From contig CANCHK010000012.1 of the NCBI GenBank assembly GCA_947377865.1, positions 1-45,908 on the forward strand: a stretch of DNA of 45,908 nucleotides. The letters run 5' to 3'. Shown one piece after another: positions 25,284-34,237 of this stretch. The notes beneath the pieces are model-generated. The model did no database searches and was not told the DNA's origin. It saw only the letters and a program-made list of their open reading frames with translations. Origin of the DNA: Opitutia bacterium (GTDB taxonomy: Bacteria; Verrucomicrobiota; Verrucomicrobiia; Opitutales; UBA953). Made by a program: the position numbers and the translations under genes. The stretch's first letter is position 1; the number at the start of each line of letters is the position of its first letter.

Positions 25284-27083
25284 ATGTCACCGCAGCGCGC
25301 CCCCAGCAATACCGACGAACTGAAGGCCAATCTCGGTCCGCTGGCCTGGGCTGAGCCCGTCTTGGACCGTTTCTTCAAGGTGCGCGCCTTCGATGCTTTC
25401 CTCGAGCGGATTCACGTGGCAGGTCGACCTGATTTCTTTACTTCCGCGATGGAGCAGGCGGGGCTTTGCAATACTTGGAGCGACCAATGCCTAGCCCGCA
25501 TCCCGCGTTCGGGTCCTCTCATCGTGGTCGCGAACCATCCCCACGGTCTGGCCGATGGCTTGGTGGCGATGGACTTCCTGCTGCGGGCCCGCCCAGACGC
25601 GCTTGTCGTCGGTAATCGCTGGCTGAGCCAAATCCCTGGGATCCGTCCTTGGTTGATTGAGGTCAATCCGTTCAATCCGAATTCCGCCGATACCAGCAAT
25701 GTCGCCGGTACTCGGCGCATCTTGGCGCACCTGCGCGCGGGTGGCTGTATCCTGACGTTCCCTTCCGGCGAGGTCTCTAGCCTCCGCCTGAAGTCCTGTC
25801 GCGTCGACGATCCGGTCTGGTCGCCGCAGGTGGTGCGGATGGCTCGCAAGGTCGGGGCTTCGATTCTTCCTTTACGAATCGCGGGCCGCAACTCGGGCCT
25901 CTTCCAATCGTTGGGCCTCGTCCACCCTAAGGTTCGCACGATGCTGCTCTTACGCGAGTTCCTGTACCATCGGGGTAAGGTGATCCGGTTGCGCACGGCT
26001 AATCCGGTGACGCCCGCCCAGCTGGCCGATCATCCTGACGACGAAGAGGCCACGAGCTTCCTTCGTCTGCGTTGCGAACTGCTTTCCAGTCGCAGTGAGC
26101 GCGAGAAGGCTGCTGCCGCCAAGCCTCCTGCCGCACAGGCTCCGATTATCGCACCGGTAAACCCTTTGCTGCTGCGGGCCGAACTGCAAAGTCTCCCGCC
26201 CGAAGACCTGCTCCTGACCAGTGGCGACTTCAAGGTCTACCGCTTCCTGGGCAAAGATCTGCCGCACACGTTGCGAGAGATCGGACGCCTGCGTGAGATG
26301 ACCTTCCGTTCCGTGTCCGAGGGCACGGGTCTTGATTGCGACCTCGATGCCTTCGATGCCTGGTATGACCAGATCGTGCTTTGGGACGACAAGGCTTCGG
26401 CGATCGTCGGCGGCTATCGCCTCGGGCCAACCGACCGTATCCTGCCGCTGCAAGGCAAGCATGGCCTCTACACCTCGACCCTTTTCGAATTTAAGGGCGA
26501 CTTCTTCCGTCGCATGGACCCAGCGCTCGAGATGGGCCGTTCGTTCATCCGCCAGGAATACCAGCGCAAGCCGACGAGCCTGCCGCTGCTTTGGCGCGGT
26601 ATTGGACGCTACGTCGTGCGTTTCCCGAAGTACCACCTCCTCTTCGGTCCGGTGAGCATCAATCCTGAGTATGGCCAGGCTTCCAAGGAACTCATCCTTT
26701 CCTATCTCAAGAACAATCGTTCCGCCGACGACCTGCTGCCGCTGGTGCGGGCAAAGAATCCGCCACGATCGATGAGCTTGCACGACGCCGACCTGGACGT
26801 CTTGCAGCGTTGCGCTTTCGACCTTGAGCACGTGTCGAGCCTCGTCAGTGACCTTGAGCCCGACGCCAAGGCCGTGCCGGTACTGCTGAAGCATTACCTC
26901 AAGCTCAACGGCCGTCTTATCGCGTTCAACGTCGACGAAGGTTTCGGCGGTTGCCTGGACGGACTCATCGTCGTGGACCTTACCCAGACGGACCACAAGC
27001 TCCTGGCCGCGTATATGGGCGACGAAGGCGCCAGGCAGTTCCTCGAGTATCACGACTTCGACGGCGCCAAGGCCCGGGCATGA
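25284..27083 (+). CDS. Two-domain acyltransferase, OlsF-like (PlsC-type plus OlsB/GNAT-type)
   Basis: The 599-residue protein joins two acyltransferase modules. The N-terminal one (about 20-260) has VVANHPHGLADG (81-92), the hemolysin-group form of the lysophospholipid acyltransferase catalytic His-Asp motif, and FPSGEVS (159-165). The C-terminal one (about 325-595) is GNAT/OlsB-like, with LREMTFRSVSEGTGLDCDLDAFD, then GGYRLGPTDRI, ALEMGRSFIRQEYQRKP, and LFGPVSI. This order matches OlsF, which makes ornithine lipids by N-acylation (C-terminal half) and O-acylation (N-terminal half). The activity here is inference; another amino-acid or phosphate-free lipid is possible. A Pro/Ala linker sits near residue 280. 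There is no membrane-spanning signal peptide. Confidence 0.78.
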   Translation: MSPQRAPSNTDELKANLGPLAWAEPVLDRFFKVRAFDAFLERIHVAGRPDFFTSAMEQAGLCNTWSDQCLARIPRSGPLIVVANHPHGLADGLVAMDFLLRARPDALVVGNRWLSQIPGIRPWLIEVNPFNPNSADTSNVAGTRRILAHLRAGGCILTFPSGEVSSLRLKSCRVDDPVWSPQVVRMARKVGASILPLRIAGRNSGLFQSLGLVHPKVRTMLLLREFLYHRGKVIRLRTANPVTPAQLADHPDDEEATSFLRLRCELLSSRSEREKAAAAKPPAAQAPIIAPVNPLLLRAELQSLPPEDLLLTSGDFKVYRFLGKDLPHTLREIGRLREMTFRSVSEGTGLDCDLDAFDAWYDQIVLWDDKASAIVGGYRLGPTDRILPLQGKHGLYTSTLFEFKGDFFRRMDPALEMGRSFIRQEYQRKPTSLPLLWRGIGRYVVRFPKYHLLFGPVSINPEYGQASKELILSYLKNNRSADDLLPLVRAKNPPRSMSLHDADLDVLQRCAFDLEHVSSLVSDLEPDAKAVPVLLKHYLKLNGRLIAFNVDEGFGGCLDGLIVVDLTQTDHKLLAAYMGDEGARQFLEYHDFDGAKARA

Positions 27084-27110
27084 AAAAGGGCGGGCCTAAC
27101 GGCCCGCCCT
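27083..27110 (-). terminator. Intrinsic terminator for metY
   Basis: The stem GGGCGGGCC (27088-27096) / GGCCCGCCC (27101-27109) has loop TAAC. Read on the minus strand it is followed by TTTTT (27087-27083), so it is a good terminator for metY. On the plus strand the T-run is absent. Confidence 0.85.
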
Positions 27111-27131
27111 GATTGGTCGATGGTTTGTGGC

Positions 27132-28439
27132 TTAGGCCTTGGCCAGCGCCTGCTCGAGGTCCGCGATGATGTCCTCGATGTCCTCGATACCCACGGAGAG
27201 TCGGACGTAGTCATCGGTCACGCCGGCGCTGTCGCGTTCTGCAGCGGTGAGCTGAGAGTGCGTCGTGGAGGCTGGGTGGATTGCCAGCGAGCGGGCGTCA
27301 CCGATGTTGGCAACGTGGCTGTGCAGCTGCAGGGCGTTGATGAACTTGCTGCCGCCTTCGAAGCCCGACTTGAGTCCGAAGCCGACCAGCGCGCCGTAGC
27401 CGTTGGTGAGGTACTTCTTCGCGAGGTCATGGTATTTCGAGGACTTCAGGCCCGGGTAGTTGGTCCACTTCACCTTGGGGTGCGCTTCCAGGTACTGGGC
27501 GACCTTCAGCGCGTTGGAGCAATGGCGCTCCATGCGGAGGTGAAGGGTCTCGAGGCCCTGCAGGAGCAGGAACGAATTGAACGGCGAGATGCAGCTGCCG
27601 ACGTCACGGAGGAATTGCAGGCGCATCTTCATGATGAACGCGATGTTGGCACCGCCGGCAGGGGCGAAGGCCTTGAAGGCTTCCCAGTGCGGCAGGCCGT
27701 GGTAGGACATGTCGGGCTCGGTGAAACCGGGGAACTTGCCGTTGCCCCAGTTGAAGTTGCCGCCGTCGACGACGATGCCGCCGATGGAGGTACCGTGGCC
27801 GCCGATGTGCTTGGTGGCGGAATGGACGACGATATTGGCCCCGTGTTCGAATGGGCGGTTCAGGTAGGGCGAAAGGGCGGTGTTATCGACGATCAGCGGC
27901 ACGCCGACTTCCTGGGCAATCTTGGCGACTTCGGCGAAGGGCAGGATATTGAGGCGCGGGTTGCCGAGGCCTTCACCGTAGAAGGCCTTGGTGTTCGACT
28001 TCACGGCCTTGCGGAAGTTCTCGGGATCGTCGCCGTCGACGAACGATACCTGGATGCCGAGCTTCGGCAGGGTGTAGTGGAAGAGATTGTAGGTGCCGCC
28101 GTAAAGCTGGGCCACGGAGACGATATGGTCGCCGGCGCCGGCGATGTTCAGGATGGACGCGGTGATTGCGGCCTGGCCGGAGGAGTGGGCGAGCCCGCCC
28201 GAGCCGCCTTCGAGGGCCGCGAGGCGCTGCTCGAGGACATCCGTCGTCGGGTTCATGATGCGGGTGTAGATATTGCCGAGCTCCTTCAGCCCGAAGAGAT
28301 TCGCGGCATGTTCAGTGTCACGGAACTGGTAGCTCGTGGTCTGATAGATCGGGACTGCGCGCGAGCCGGTGGTCGGATCAGGCTTCTGGCCGGCGTGTAG
28401 GGTTTGTGTGCCGAGTCCCGGCTTTTTAGATTCTTTCAT
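27132..28439 (-). CDS. metY: O-acetylhomoserine sulfhydrylase / aminocarboxypropyltransferase
   Basis: A PLP enzyme that makes homocysteine from O-acetylhomoserine and sulfide in methionine synthesis. The 435-residue length fits MetY rather than the ~390-residue MetB/MetC branch. Visible motifs are [20 protein letters not shown] (8-27), [13 protein letters not shown] (58-70), SSGQAA (86-91), [10 protein letters not shown] (184-193), and the PLP lysine Lys210 in [11 protein letters not shown]. The ATG at 28439 gives the usual N-terminus. It is divergent from cysS across 164 bp, where I cannot recognise a SAM riboswitch. It is convergent with the OlsF-like gene through a terminator. Confidence 0.95.
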   Translation of the reverse strand: MKESKKPGLGTQTLHAGQKPDPTTGSRAVPIYQTTSYQFRDTEHAANLFGLKELGNIYTRIMNPTTDVLEQRLAALEGGSGGLAHSSGQAAITASILNIAGAGDHIVSVAQLYGGTYNLFHYTLPKLGIQVSFVDGDDPENFRKAVKSNTKAFYGEGLGNPRLNILPFAEVAKIAQEVGVPLIVDNTALSPYLNRPFEHGANIVVHSATKHIGGHGTSIGGIVVDGGNFNWGNGKFPGFTEPDMSYHGLPHWEAFKAFAPAGGANIAFIMKMRLQFLRDVGSCISPFNSFLLLQGLETLHLRMERHCSNALKVAQYLEAHPKVKWTNYPGLKSSKYHDLAKKYLTNGYGALVGFGLKSGFEGGSKFINALQLHSHVANIGDARSLAIHPASTTHSQLTAAERDSAGVTDDYVRLSVGIEDIEDIIADLEQALAKA

Positions 28440-28603
28440 GGGGTGATGTTGGGGTGGTGGTTATCTTAGTTTAAGCCTGCGGAAACAAGACGTAAGCGGT
28501 TTTATGACCTAGCCGGGAGGGGGAGTCTCGAAACTGGCGCCCACGGAGGGGCAACAGAGTTCCGACTCGCCCAGCGGGGGCAAGGTTCGCTAACTCTCCG
28601 CCT

Positions 28604-30034
28604 ATGCCCGTGTTCCTGCATGACACCATGTCCCGCGAGAAGCGGCCGCTGCTCCCGAAGCCCGGCCGCGAGATCTACGGCATGTATTGCTGCGGTCCCA
28701 CGGTCTACGGCCCGGCCCACATCGGCAACTTCCGCACGTTCACCGTCCAGGACGTCCTGCGCCGCACCCTCGAGGTGGGCGGCCTGAAGGTGAAGCACGT
28801 CCGCAATATCACCGACGTCGACGACAAGACGATCCGCGGCGCGCAGGCAGCCGGCCAGACGCTCGGCGACTTTACCAAGAAGTGGACCGAAAAGTTCCAC
28901 GCCGACTGCAAGGCCCTCGGGCTTCTGGCTCCGCACGTTGAGCCTAGCGCGGTCGTGCATATCCCGCAGCAGGTCGCGATGATCAAGGCGCTCGTCGATC
29001 GCGGCCACGCCTATGTCGCCAAGGATGGCTCGGTCTACTTCAAGGTCTGCTCCTGTCCGGACTATGGTAAGTTGAACCACATCGACTTCTCCAAGCTCGA
29101 GACCCAGACCGAGAACTCCGCCGGCGAGGCCAACGATGCCGACGAATACGAACGCGAGTCGGCTTCCGACTTCGCGCTCTGGAAGTCCCGCAAGCCTGAG
29201 GATGGTGCCAACTTCTGGCCCTCGCCTTGGGGCGAAGGCCGTCCCGGCTGGCATATCGAGTGCTCGGCCATGTCGCTCGCCCACCTCGGCGCCACCTTCG
29301 ACCTGCACGGCGGCGGTATCGACCTCTGCTTCCCGCACCATGAGAACGAAATCGCCCAGTCCGAATGCGCCACCGGCGTGAAGGGCTTCGCCGCCCACTG
29401 GTTCCATAGCGCTCACCTGATGGTCGAGGGCGAGAAGATGTCCAAGAGCAAGGGCAACCTCTACACGCTCGACGAACTCGTCGCCAAGGGATTCTCGCCG
29501 ATGGAAGTCCGATACACTTTGATTTCCGGTCACTATCGCAGTTCGCTCAACTTCACCATGAAGGGCGTCGACGATTCGCGCTCCGCCCTCGCTAAGCTTG
29601 AGCGTGGTGCCGATCGACTGCTCGCCGCCGCCGGTTTCACCCGCGCTGAGTTCGCCGCGCCGGTCGCTCAGGAAGTCCAGACCTCCTGGGGTCGCTTTGC
29701 CAAGGCTTGGGAAGTTCTGCAGGATGATCTCAATATTCCCGGCTGCCTCGGTCAGGTCTTCACTGTGCTTGCCGAGAAGGATGAGCCTTCCGCCGAGCAG
29801 GCCCGCCAGGATGTCTCCGGTCTGGCCAAGATTCTTTTCGCGCTTGGACTCGAACTCTTCGTCGTCAAGGCCGAGGTCGCCATCCCTGCGGACGTCGCCG
29901 ACCTTGGGGCCCGTCGCTGGGCCGCCAAGCAGTCCAAGGACTTCGCCGCCGCTGATCAGCTCCGCAAGGACCTCGCTACACTCGGCTGGACGATGTTGGA
30001 CCGTAAGGACGGCTACGACCTGAAGAAGTCGTAA
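28604..30034 (+). CDS. cysS: Cysteinyl-tRNA synthetase
   Basis: Class I aminoacyl-tRNA synthetase that charges tRNA-Cys. The 476-residue protein has normal length. It shows MYCCGPTVYGPAHIGN with the zinc Cys30 and the HIGH-type HIGN (39-42), RNITDVDDKTIRGA, WHIECSAMS, DLHGGGIDLCFPHHENEIAQSE with zinc His residues, and KMSKSKGN. The anticodon-binding C-terminus ends in TLGWTMLDRKDGYDLKK. It is divergent from metY; both belong to sulfur amino acid use. A GC-rich imperfect hairpin (30037-30065) follows the stop before thrS. Long open frames on the opposite strand here are codon-bias shadows. Confidence 0.97.
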   Translation: MPVFLHDTMSREKRPLLPKPGREIYGMYCCGPTVYGPAHIGNFRTFTVQDVLRRTLEVGGLKVKHVRNITDVDDKTIRGAQAAGQTLGDFTKKWTEKFHADCKALGLLAPHVEPSAVVHIPQQVAMIKALVDRGHAYVAKDGSVYFKVCSCPDYGKLNHIDFSKLETQTENSAGEANDADEYERESASDFALWKSRKPEDGANFWPSPWGEGRPGWHIECSAMSLAHLGATFDLHGGGIDLCFPHHENEIAQSECATGVKGFAAHWFHSAHLMVEGEKMSKSKGNLYTLDELVAKGFSPMEVRYTLISGHYRSSLNFTMKGVDDSRSALAKLERGADRLLAAAGFTRAEFAAPVAQEVQTSWGRFAKAWEVLQDDLNIPGCLGQVFTVLAEKDEPSAEQARQDVSGLAKILFALGLELFVVKAEVAIPADVADLGARRWAAKQSKDFAAADQLRKDLATLGWTMLDRKDGYDLKKS

Positions 30035-30103
30035 GAGGGGCAGGGCGTTTGCTCCGTCCTTGCCCTCCGCCTCGGGAGCCCCTAGCGAGTGGGGTATTCC
30101 GCC

Positions 30104-31981
30104 ATGTCTTCCCGCCCGCAGATGACTCCTCTCGAGGAGATTCGCCACTCCGCCGCCCACATGCTGGGCGCCGCCGTGCTCCGCCTGTTCCCTCAGGCCC
30201 AGTTGGATATCGGGCCGCCCACCGACAACGGCTTCTACTACGACTTCGACCTCGACCATACTTTCACGGCCGAGGATCTGGTGAAGATCGAGGAAGAGAT
30301 GCGCCGTATCTCCAAGGAGAACCAGAAGTTCGAACGCTTCGAGTGCACCCGCGAAGAAGCCGAGAAGCTCATACTCGAGCGCGGCCAGAACGCCTACAAG
30401 ATCGGCCGTCTCGGCGACATTCCCGCCGGCGAGACCATCTCCTTTTATAAGAATGGTGAGTTCGTTGACCTCTGCGCCGGTACCCACGTCCGTTACTCCT
30501 CCCAGGTTAAGGCGTTCAAACTCCTGCATATCGCCGGCGCCTATCACCGCGGCGACGAGAAGAACAAGCAGCTCCAGCGCATCTACGGGACCGCCTACGC
30601 GACGAAGGACGACCTCGAGCAGGCCATCGTCCGCGCCGAGGAAGCCAAGAAGCGCGACCACCGCAAACTGGGCAAGGAGCTGAAGCTCTTCCATATCGAC
30701 GAGAAGGTGGGGCAGGGCCTCATCCTCTGGACGCCCAACGGCGCCGTCGTCCGCCAGGAGCTCCAGAACTTCATCTCCGAGCGTCTCTTCCAGACTGGCT
30801 ACAAGCAGGTCTTTACGCCGCACATCGGCAACCTCGACCTCTACCGCACCTCGGGCCACTTCCCTTATTACAAGGACGCCCAGTTCCCGCCCCTCGTCGA
30901 ACGCGAGGCCATGGAGATGCTCGCTAAGGAAGGCTGTGGTTGCGGCGAACTGACCAACCGCTTGGCAGACGGCACCGTGCAGGGTTTCCTGCTGAAGCCG
31001 ATGAACTGCCCGCACCACATCCGCATCTACGCTTCCCAGCCCCATTCCTACCGCGATCTCCCGGTGCGCCTCGCCGAATTCGGCACGGTTTACCGCTGGG
31101 AACAGTCCGGTGAGCTGAGCGGCATGACCCGCGTCCGTGGTTTCACCCAGGACGACGCCCACCTCTTCTGCACCGAAGACCAGGTGCTGCCCGAAGTCCT
31201 CGGTTGCCTCGAGCTCGTCAAGATCGTCCTGAAGACGCTTGGCCTGAACGACTATCGCGTCCGCGTCGGCCTGCGTAATCCCGACTCCGCCAAGTACACC
31301 GGTACCGCCGAGAACTGGGATAAGGCCGAAGCCGCCTGCCGCGCTGCTGCCGCCACCCTCGGCGTCGCTTTCTCCGAAGAGCCTGGTGAAGCCGCCTTCT
31401 ACGGACCCAAGATCGACTTCGTCGTCAAAGACGTCATCGGCCGCGAATGGCAGCTCGGCACCGTGCAGGTCGACTTCAATCTCCCTGAGCGTTTCGACCT
31501 CACCTACAACGGCGCCGACAACAAGCCACACCGCCCGGTGATGATTCATCGTGCTCCGTTCGGCTCCATGGAACGCTTTGTCGGTATCCTGATCGAGCAC
31601 TTCGCCGGCGACTTCCCGACTTGGCTCTCGCCCGAGCAGGTCCGCCTCATCCCGCTGAACGACGACCTCAATGCCGATTGCGAAGCGATGGCCGAGATCC
31701 TCAAAGTCGCCAAGATCCGCTGCAGCGTCGATGGTTCGTCCGACAAACTGGGCGCCAAGATCCGCCGTGCCGAGATGTCCAAGGTCCCGCACATGCTCGT
31801 CGTGGGCGCCAAGGAAAAGGAAGCCGGCCTCGTCAACGTGCGCTCGCGTGCGGATAAGTCCTTCGAAGGCAACCGTACCCTGGCCGAGTTCGTGGCCCTG
31901 GTATCGGCCGAGGTCGCCGAACGTCGCCTCAAGGCGCACGTCCCGACGGCTCCGGCTGCCCCCGCGACTCCGCAGGCCTGA
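30104..31981 (+). CDS. thrS: Threonyl-tRNA synthetase lacking the TGS domain
   Basis: Class II synthetase that charges tRNA-Thr and edits mischarged Ser. From ATG 30104 the protein has 625 residues; a GTG at 30089 would add five. The editing-domain motif HSAAHMLG begins near residue 15, whereas it lies near 73 in E. coli ThrS, so the ~60-residue N-terminal TGS domain is missing. The editing domain also has YDFDLDHTF and HIAGAYHRGDEKN. The catalytic core has motif 2 VYRWEQSGELSGMTRVRGFTQDDAH with an expected arginine, KPMNCPHH with the zinc Cys, and the motif 3 area HRAPFGSMERFVGILIEH. The anticodon-binding domain follows, then an Ala/Pro tail. GGGG lies upstream of the start. Confidence 0.95.
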   Translation: MSSRPQMTPLEEIRHSAAHMLGAAVLRLFPQAQLDIGPPTDNGFYYDFDLDHTFTAEDLVKIEEEMRRISKENQKFERFECTREEAEKLILERGQNAYKIGRLGDIPAGETISFYKNGEFVDLCAGTHVRYSSQVKAFKLLHIAGAYHRGDEKNKQLQRIYGTAYATKDDLEQAIVRAEEAKKRDHRKLGKELKLFHIDEKVGQGLILWTPNGAVVRQELQNFISERLFQTGYKQVFTPHIGNLDLYRTSGHFPYYKDAQFPPLVEREAMEMLAKEGCGCGELTNRLADGTVQGFLLKPMNCPHHIRIYASQPHSYRDLPVRLAEFGTVYRWEQSGELSGMTRVRGFTQDDAHLFCTEDQVLPEVLGCLELVKIVLKTLGLNDYRVRVGLRNPDSAKYTGTAENWDKAEAACRAAAATLGVAFSEEPGEAAFYGPKIDFVVKDVIGREWQLGTVQVDFNLPERFDLTYNGADNKPHRPVMIHRAPFGSMERFVGILIEHFAGDFPTWLSPEQVRLIPLNDDLNADCEAMAEILKVAKIRCSVDGSSDKLGAKIRRAEMSKVPHMLVVGAKEKEAGLVNVRSRADKSFEGNRTLAEFVALVSAEVAERRLKAHVPTAPAAPATPQA

Positions 31982-32056
31982 CCGTCACGTGGTTTTAACG
32001 GACTCCCCGGGGAACTAAGGTTGCCCGGGTGGGTCTTTTGAGCCTATACCCCCATC

Positions 32057-33439
32057 ATGAACCAACCCCGTTCTTCTTCCCGTCGCGAATTCCTAAAGTT
32101 TGCCGGACTCGGTAGCCTCGTCTTCGGCGCCGGCTCGGCCCGCGCTCTTGGCGCCGACGGCCGCGAGGCCTCCGGGAACTCCGCCAAGCGCCAGGCTAAG
32201 AACGTGATCTTCATGGTCTCAGACGGTATGTGCTTCTCGGTGCTCACTGCGGCGCAGACCTACCTGACCCGCACCGAGAAGCGGTCCTCGCACTGGATGA
32301 AGATGTACGGCGAACTCCCAGTCGTCCGTTCGCTTTGCGAGACTGATTCCGCGAGCGGTATCGTGACCGACTCCGCCGCCGCCGCCAGCTGCTGGGGTAT
32401 CGGCGAGCGTATCGACAACGGCGTAATCAATATCACCCAAGATGGACGTAAGCCCGTCACCCTCGTCCAGAAGATGAACGCCGCCAAGAAGCGCTGCGGC
32501 CTCGTCACCACCGCCACCGCCACGCATGCCACGCCGGCGGGCTTCGCCACCACCGTCGCCAAGCGCTCCGACCAGAAGACCATCGCGGCCCAGTATCTCG
32601 AACGCGGCGTGGACGTTGTCCTCGGCGGCGGCACGCAATATTTCAGCGACGACCTCGTTGCGGCCTATCGCAAGGCCGGTTACGGCGTCGCGCTCAACCG
32701 AGGTCAGCTCCTCGCCGATGCTGGTAAGGCTCCGTTGCTCGGCCTCTTCAGCAAGAGCCATATTCCTTTCGAGATTGATCGCCTTAATTCCGCCGAGCTT
32801 AAGGCCTCCACGCCTACGCTCTCCGAGATGACCAAGGTCGCCCTTCAGCGTCTCAGCTCGGCCCCAGAAGGCTTCTTCCTCATGGTCGAAGGCGGACGCA
32901 TCGACCACGCTGCACACGGCAACGACGGCGCCGCTGCGATCCGCGAGCAGGTTGCCTTTGACGAGGCCATCGCGACCGTCCTGGCCTTCATCGATAAGAA
33001 TCCTGACACGTTGCTCGTCATCACCACCGACCACGGCACGGGTGGCTTCAATGTCAACGGCCTCGGCAATGAGGACTTCGATACCTCGGCTCCTTCCTAC
33101 GCTGAATCCTCCCCCGCCTTTGATCGTATGACCGGCTTCACTTCATCTCTCGAGCTGCTCAAGGCCGAGACCAAGGGACTGTCGCCGAAGGATTTTGTCG
33201 CCGCCGCCGAGAAGGTTACCGGCTTGAAGTTCAAGGCCGAGGACCGCTCCAAAATTACCTCCACCAAGACCCTTTCCGAGGCCCTGATGAAGTACACCTC
33301 GATCGGCTGGACCAGCAACAATCACACCGGTGAGATGGTTGAGTTCTGCACTCATGGGCCCGGTTCCCAGCTCTTCACGCCTCACCTGCGTAACGACCAG
33401 GTGCATGCGAACATCCTGAAGGCGACGGGCGTGGCTTGA
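32057..33439 (+). CDS. phoA: Tat-exported alkaline phosphatase
   Basis: A phosphomonoesterase that releases phosphate outside the cytoplasm. The 460-residue protein starts with a twin-arginine signal, SSRREFLKFAGLGSLVFGAG (6-25), predicting folded export. The alkaline phosphatase core has metal ligand Asp56 in MVSDGM, the nucleophile Ser106 in VTDSAAAAS, HATPAGFATTVAKRSD, MVEGGRIDHAAHGND near 277, and TTDHGTGGFN. The last part, NNHTGEMVEFCTHGPGS, carries the final metal His residues. A phosphate-regulated promoter is plausible, but no Pho box is recognised. It is followed by a bidirectional terminator shared with the redoxin gene. Confidence 0.93.
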   Translation: MNQPRSSSRREFLKFAGLGSLVFGAGSARALGADGREASGNSAKRQAKNVIFMVSDGMCFSVLTAAQTYLTRTEKRSSHWMKMYGELPVVRSLCETDSASGIVTDSAAAASCWGIGERIDNGVINITQDGRKPVTLVQKMNAAKKRCGLVTTATATHATPAGFATTVAKRSDQKTIAAQYLERGVDVVLGGGTQYFSDDLVAAYRKAGYGVALNRGQLLADAGKAPLLGLFSKSHIPFEIDRLNSAELKASTPTLSEMTKVALQRLSSAPEGFFLMVEGGRIDHAAHGNDGAAAIREQVAFDEAIATVLAFIDKNPDTLLVITTDHGTGGFNVNGLGNEDFDTSAPSYAESSPAFDRMTGFTSSLELLKAETKGLSPKDFVAAAEKVTGLKFKAEDRSKITSTKTLSEALMKYTSIGWTSNNHTGEMVEFCTHGPGSQLFTPHLRNDQVHANILKATGVA

Positions 33440-33461
33440 GCCGATAGGTAGAAGGGCACAA

Positions 33462-33490
33462 AAAAGGGCGTCCAGCGGACGCCCTTTTGC
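33462..33490. terminator. Bidirectional intrinsic terminator
   Basis: A perfect 12-bp stem AAAAGGGCGTCC / GGACGCCCTTTT has a 3-base loop. T-runs flank it on both strands. It sits between the convergent alkaline phosphatase and redoxin genes and can serve both. Confidence 0.92.
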
Positions 33491-33507
33491 TTGGTCCAAT
33501 TGTCGGC

Positions 33508-34077
33508 TTAGAGCTTGTTGTATTTCACACCGCAGCCGTAGGGCTTGGTGTTGGTGATTTCCGGAGCCTTGCCATCTTTGACGGCCTTGACGGCGGCGAG
33601 GACGTAGTTCGTGGACTTGTCGAGCTCGGTGGCCTTGGTGGAGACGGAACCGCTGTCGATGGCGCCCTTGTAGACGAGGACACCATTGCCATCGATGACG
33701 TAGCAGTGCGGAGTCACTTTGGCTTCGTAGGCGCGTCCGATGCTCTGGTTCGCGTCCTGGACGACGGTACCAGGGTAGTAGGTGGTGCTTTCCTTGATTT
33801 CGGCACCGCCGGTGTTGATGATCAGCCAAGCACCGCCTTGAGCGATAACCTGCTTCTGGAATTCCTGCATCTTGCCGGCGTCGTAGAACTTCTTCACGAC
33901 TGGGCAGCCGGGGTTATACCATTCGAGGACGACGGTCTTGCCTTTGTAGTCGGCGAGGCTGACGGTCTTGCCGTCGAGGGTCTTGCCGGTGAAGTCAGGA
34001 GCAGCCTTGCCGACTTCGGCGGCCGCAAAAGAGGCCACCGCCGCGAGGCAGGCGAGTAGGGAGGTGAGGAGACGCAT
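33508..34077 (-). CDS. Exported thioredoxin-fold redoxin
   Basis: The 189-residue protein has a signal peptide (MRLLTSLLACLAAVASFAAA) and a redoxin/AhpC-TSA-like fold from EVGKAAPDFTGKTLDG. The active-site region is YNPGCPVVKKFY with Cys58 but no second Cys of a CxxC pair, so a peroxiredoxin-like or one-Cys mechanism is more likely than a disulfide isomerase. The fold continues with VTPHCYVIDGNG (Cys125), and the end is KPYGCGVKYNK (Cys182), a tail I have seen in related planctomycete and verrucomicrobial redoxins. The ATG at 34077 is chosen; the open frame to 34326 lacks a signal and overlaps cysE. It acts in the envelope; its partner is unknown. Confidence 0.85.
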   Translation of the reverse strand: MRLLTSLLACLAAVASFAAAEVGKAAPDFTGKTLDGKTVSLADYKGKTVVLEWYNPGCPVVKKFYDAGKMQEFQKQVIAQGGAWLIINTGGAEIKESTTYYPGTVVQDANQSIGRAYEAKVTPHCYVIDGNGVLVYKGAIDSGSVSTKATELDKSTNYVLAAVKAVKDGKAPEITNTKPYGCGVKYNKL

Positions 34078-34237
34078 GGGTGTGGTGGGTAGGATGTTGG
34101 TTGTAGTGGCAGGTTCACACATTTCAACCCCTTCGCGGTCGAGAGGTTCATAATATCTGCTTAAAGAGGCCATTTTTACGCGATTTTGACTCATGGGTTG
34201 CCAAATTGACTGAAAACCCCGAATTAATCCCCCGTCT

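Noticed and set aside
28440-28603. Possible SAM riboswitch between metY and cysS
   Set aside because: I looked for SAM-I, SAM-II and SAM/SAH core motifs on the minus strand and could not match any; only short GC-rich pairings occur.
28502-31939. Very long open frame (about 1145 codons) on the minus strand opposite cysS and thrS
   Set aside because: Both plus-strand genes are unmistakable synthetases; the antisense frame has no recognisable domain and arises from strong GC codon bias.
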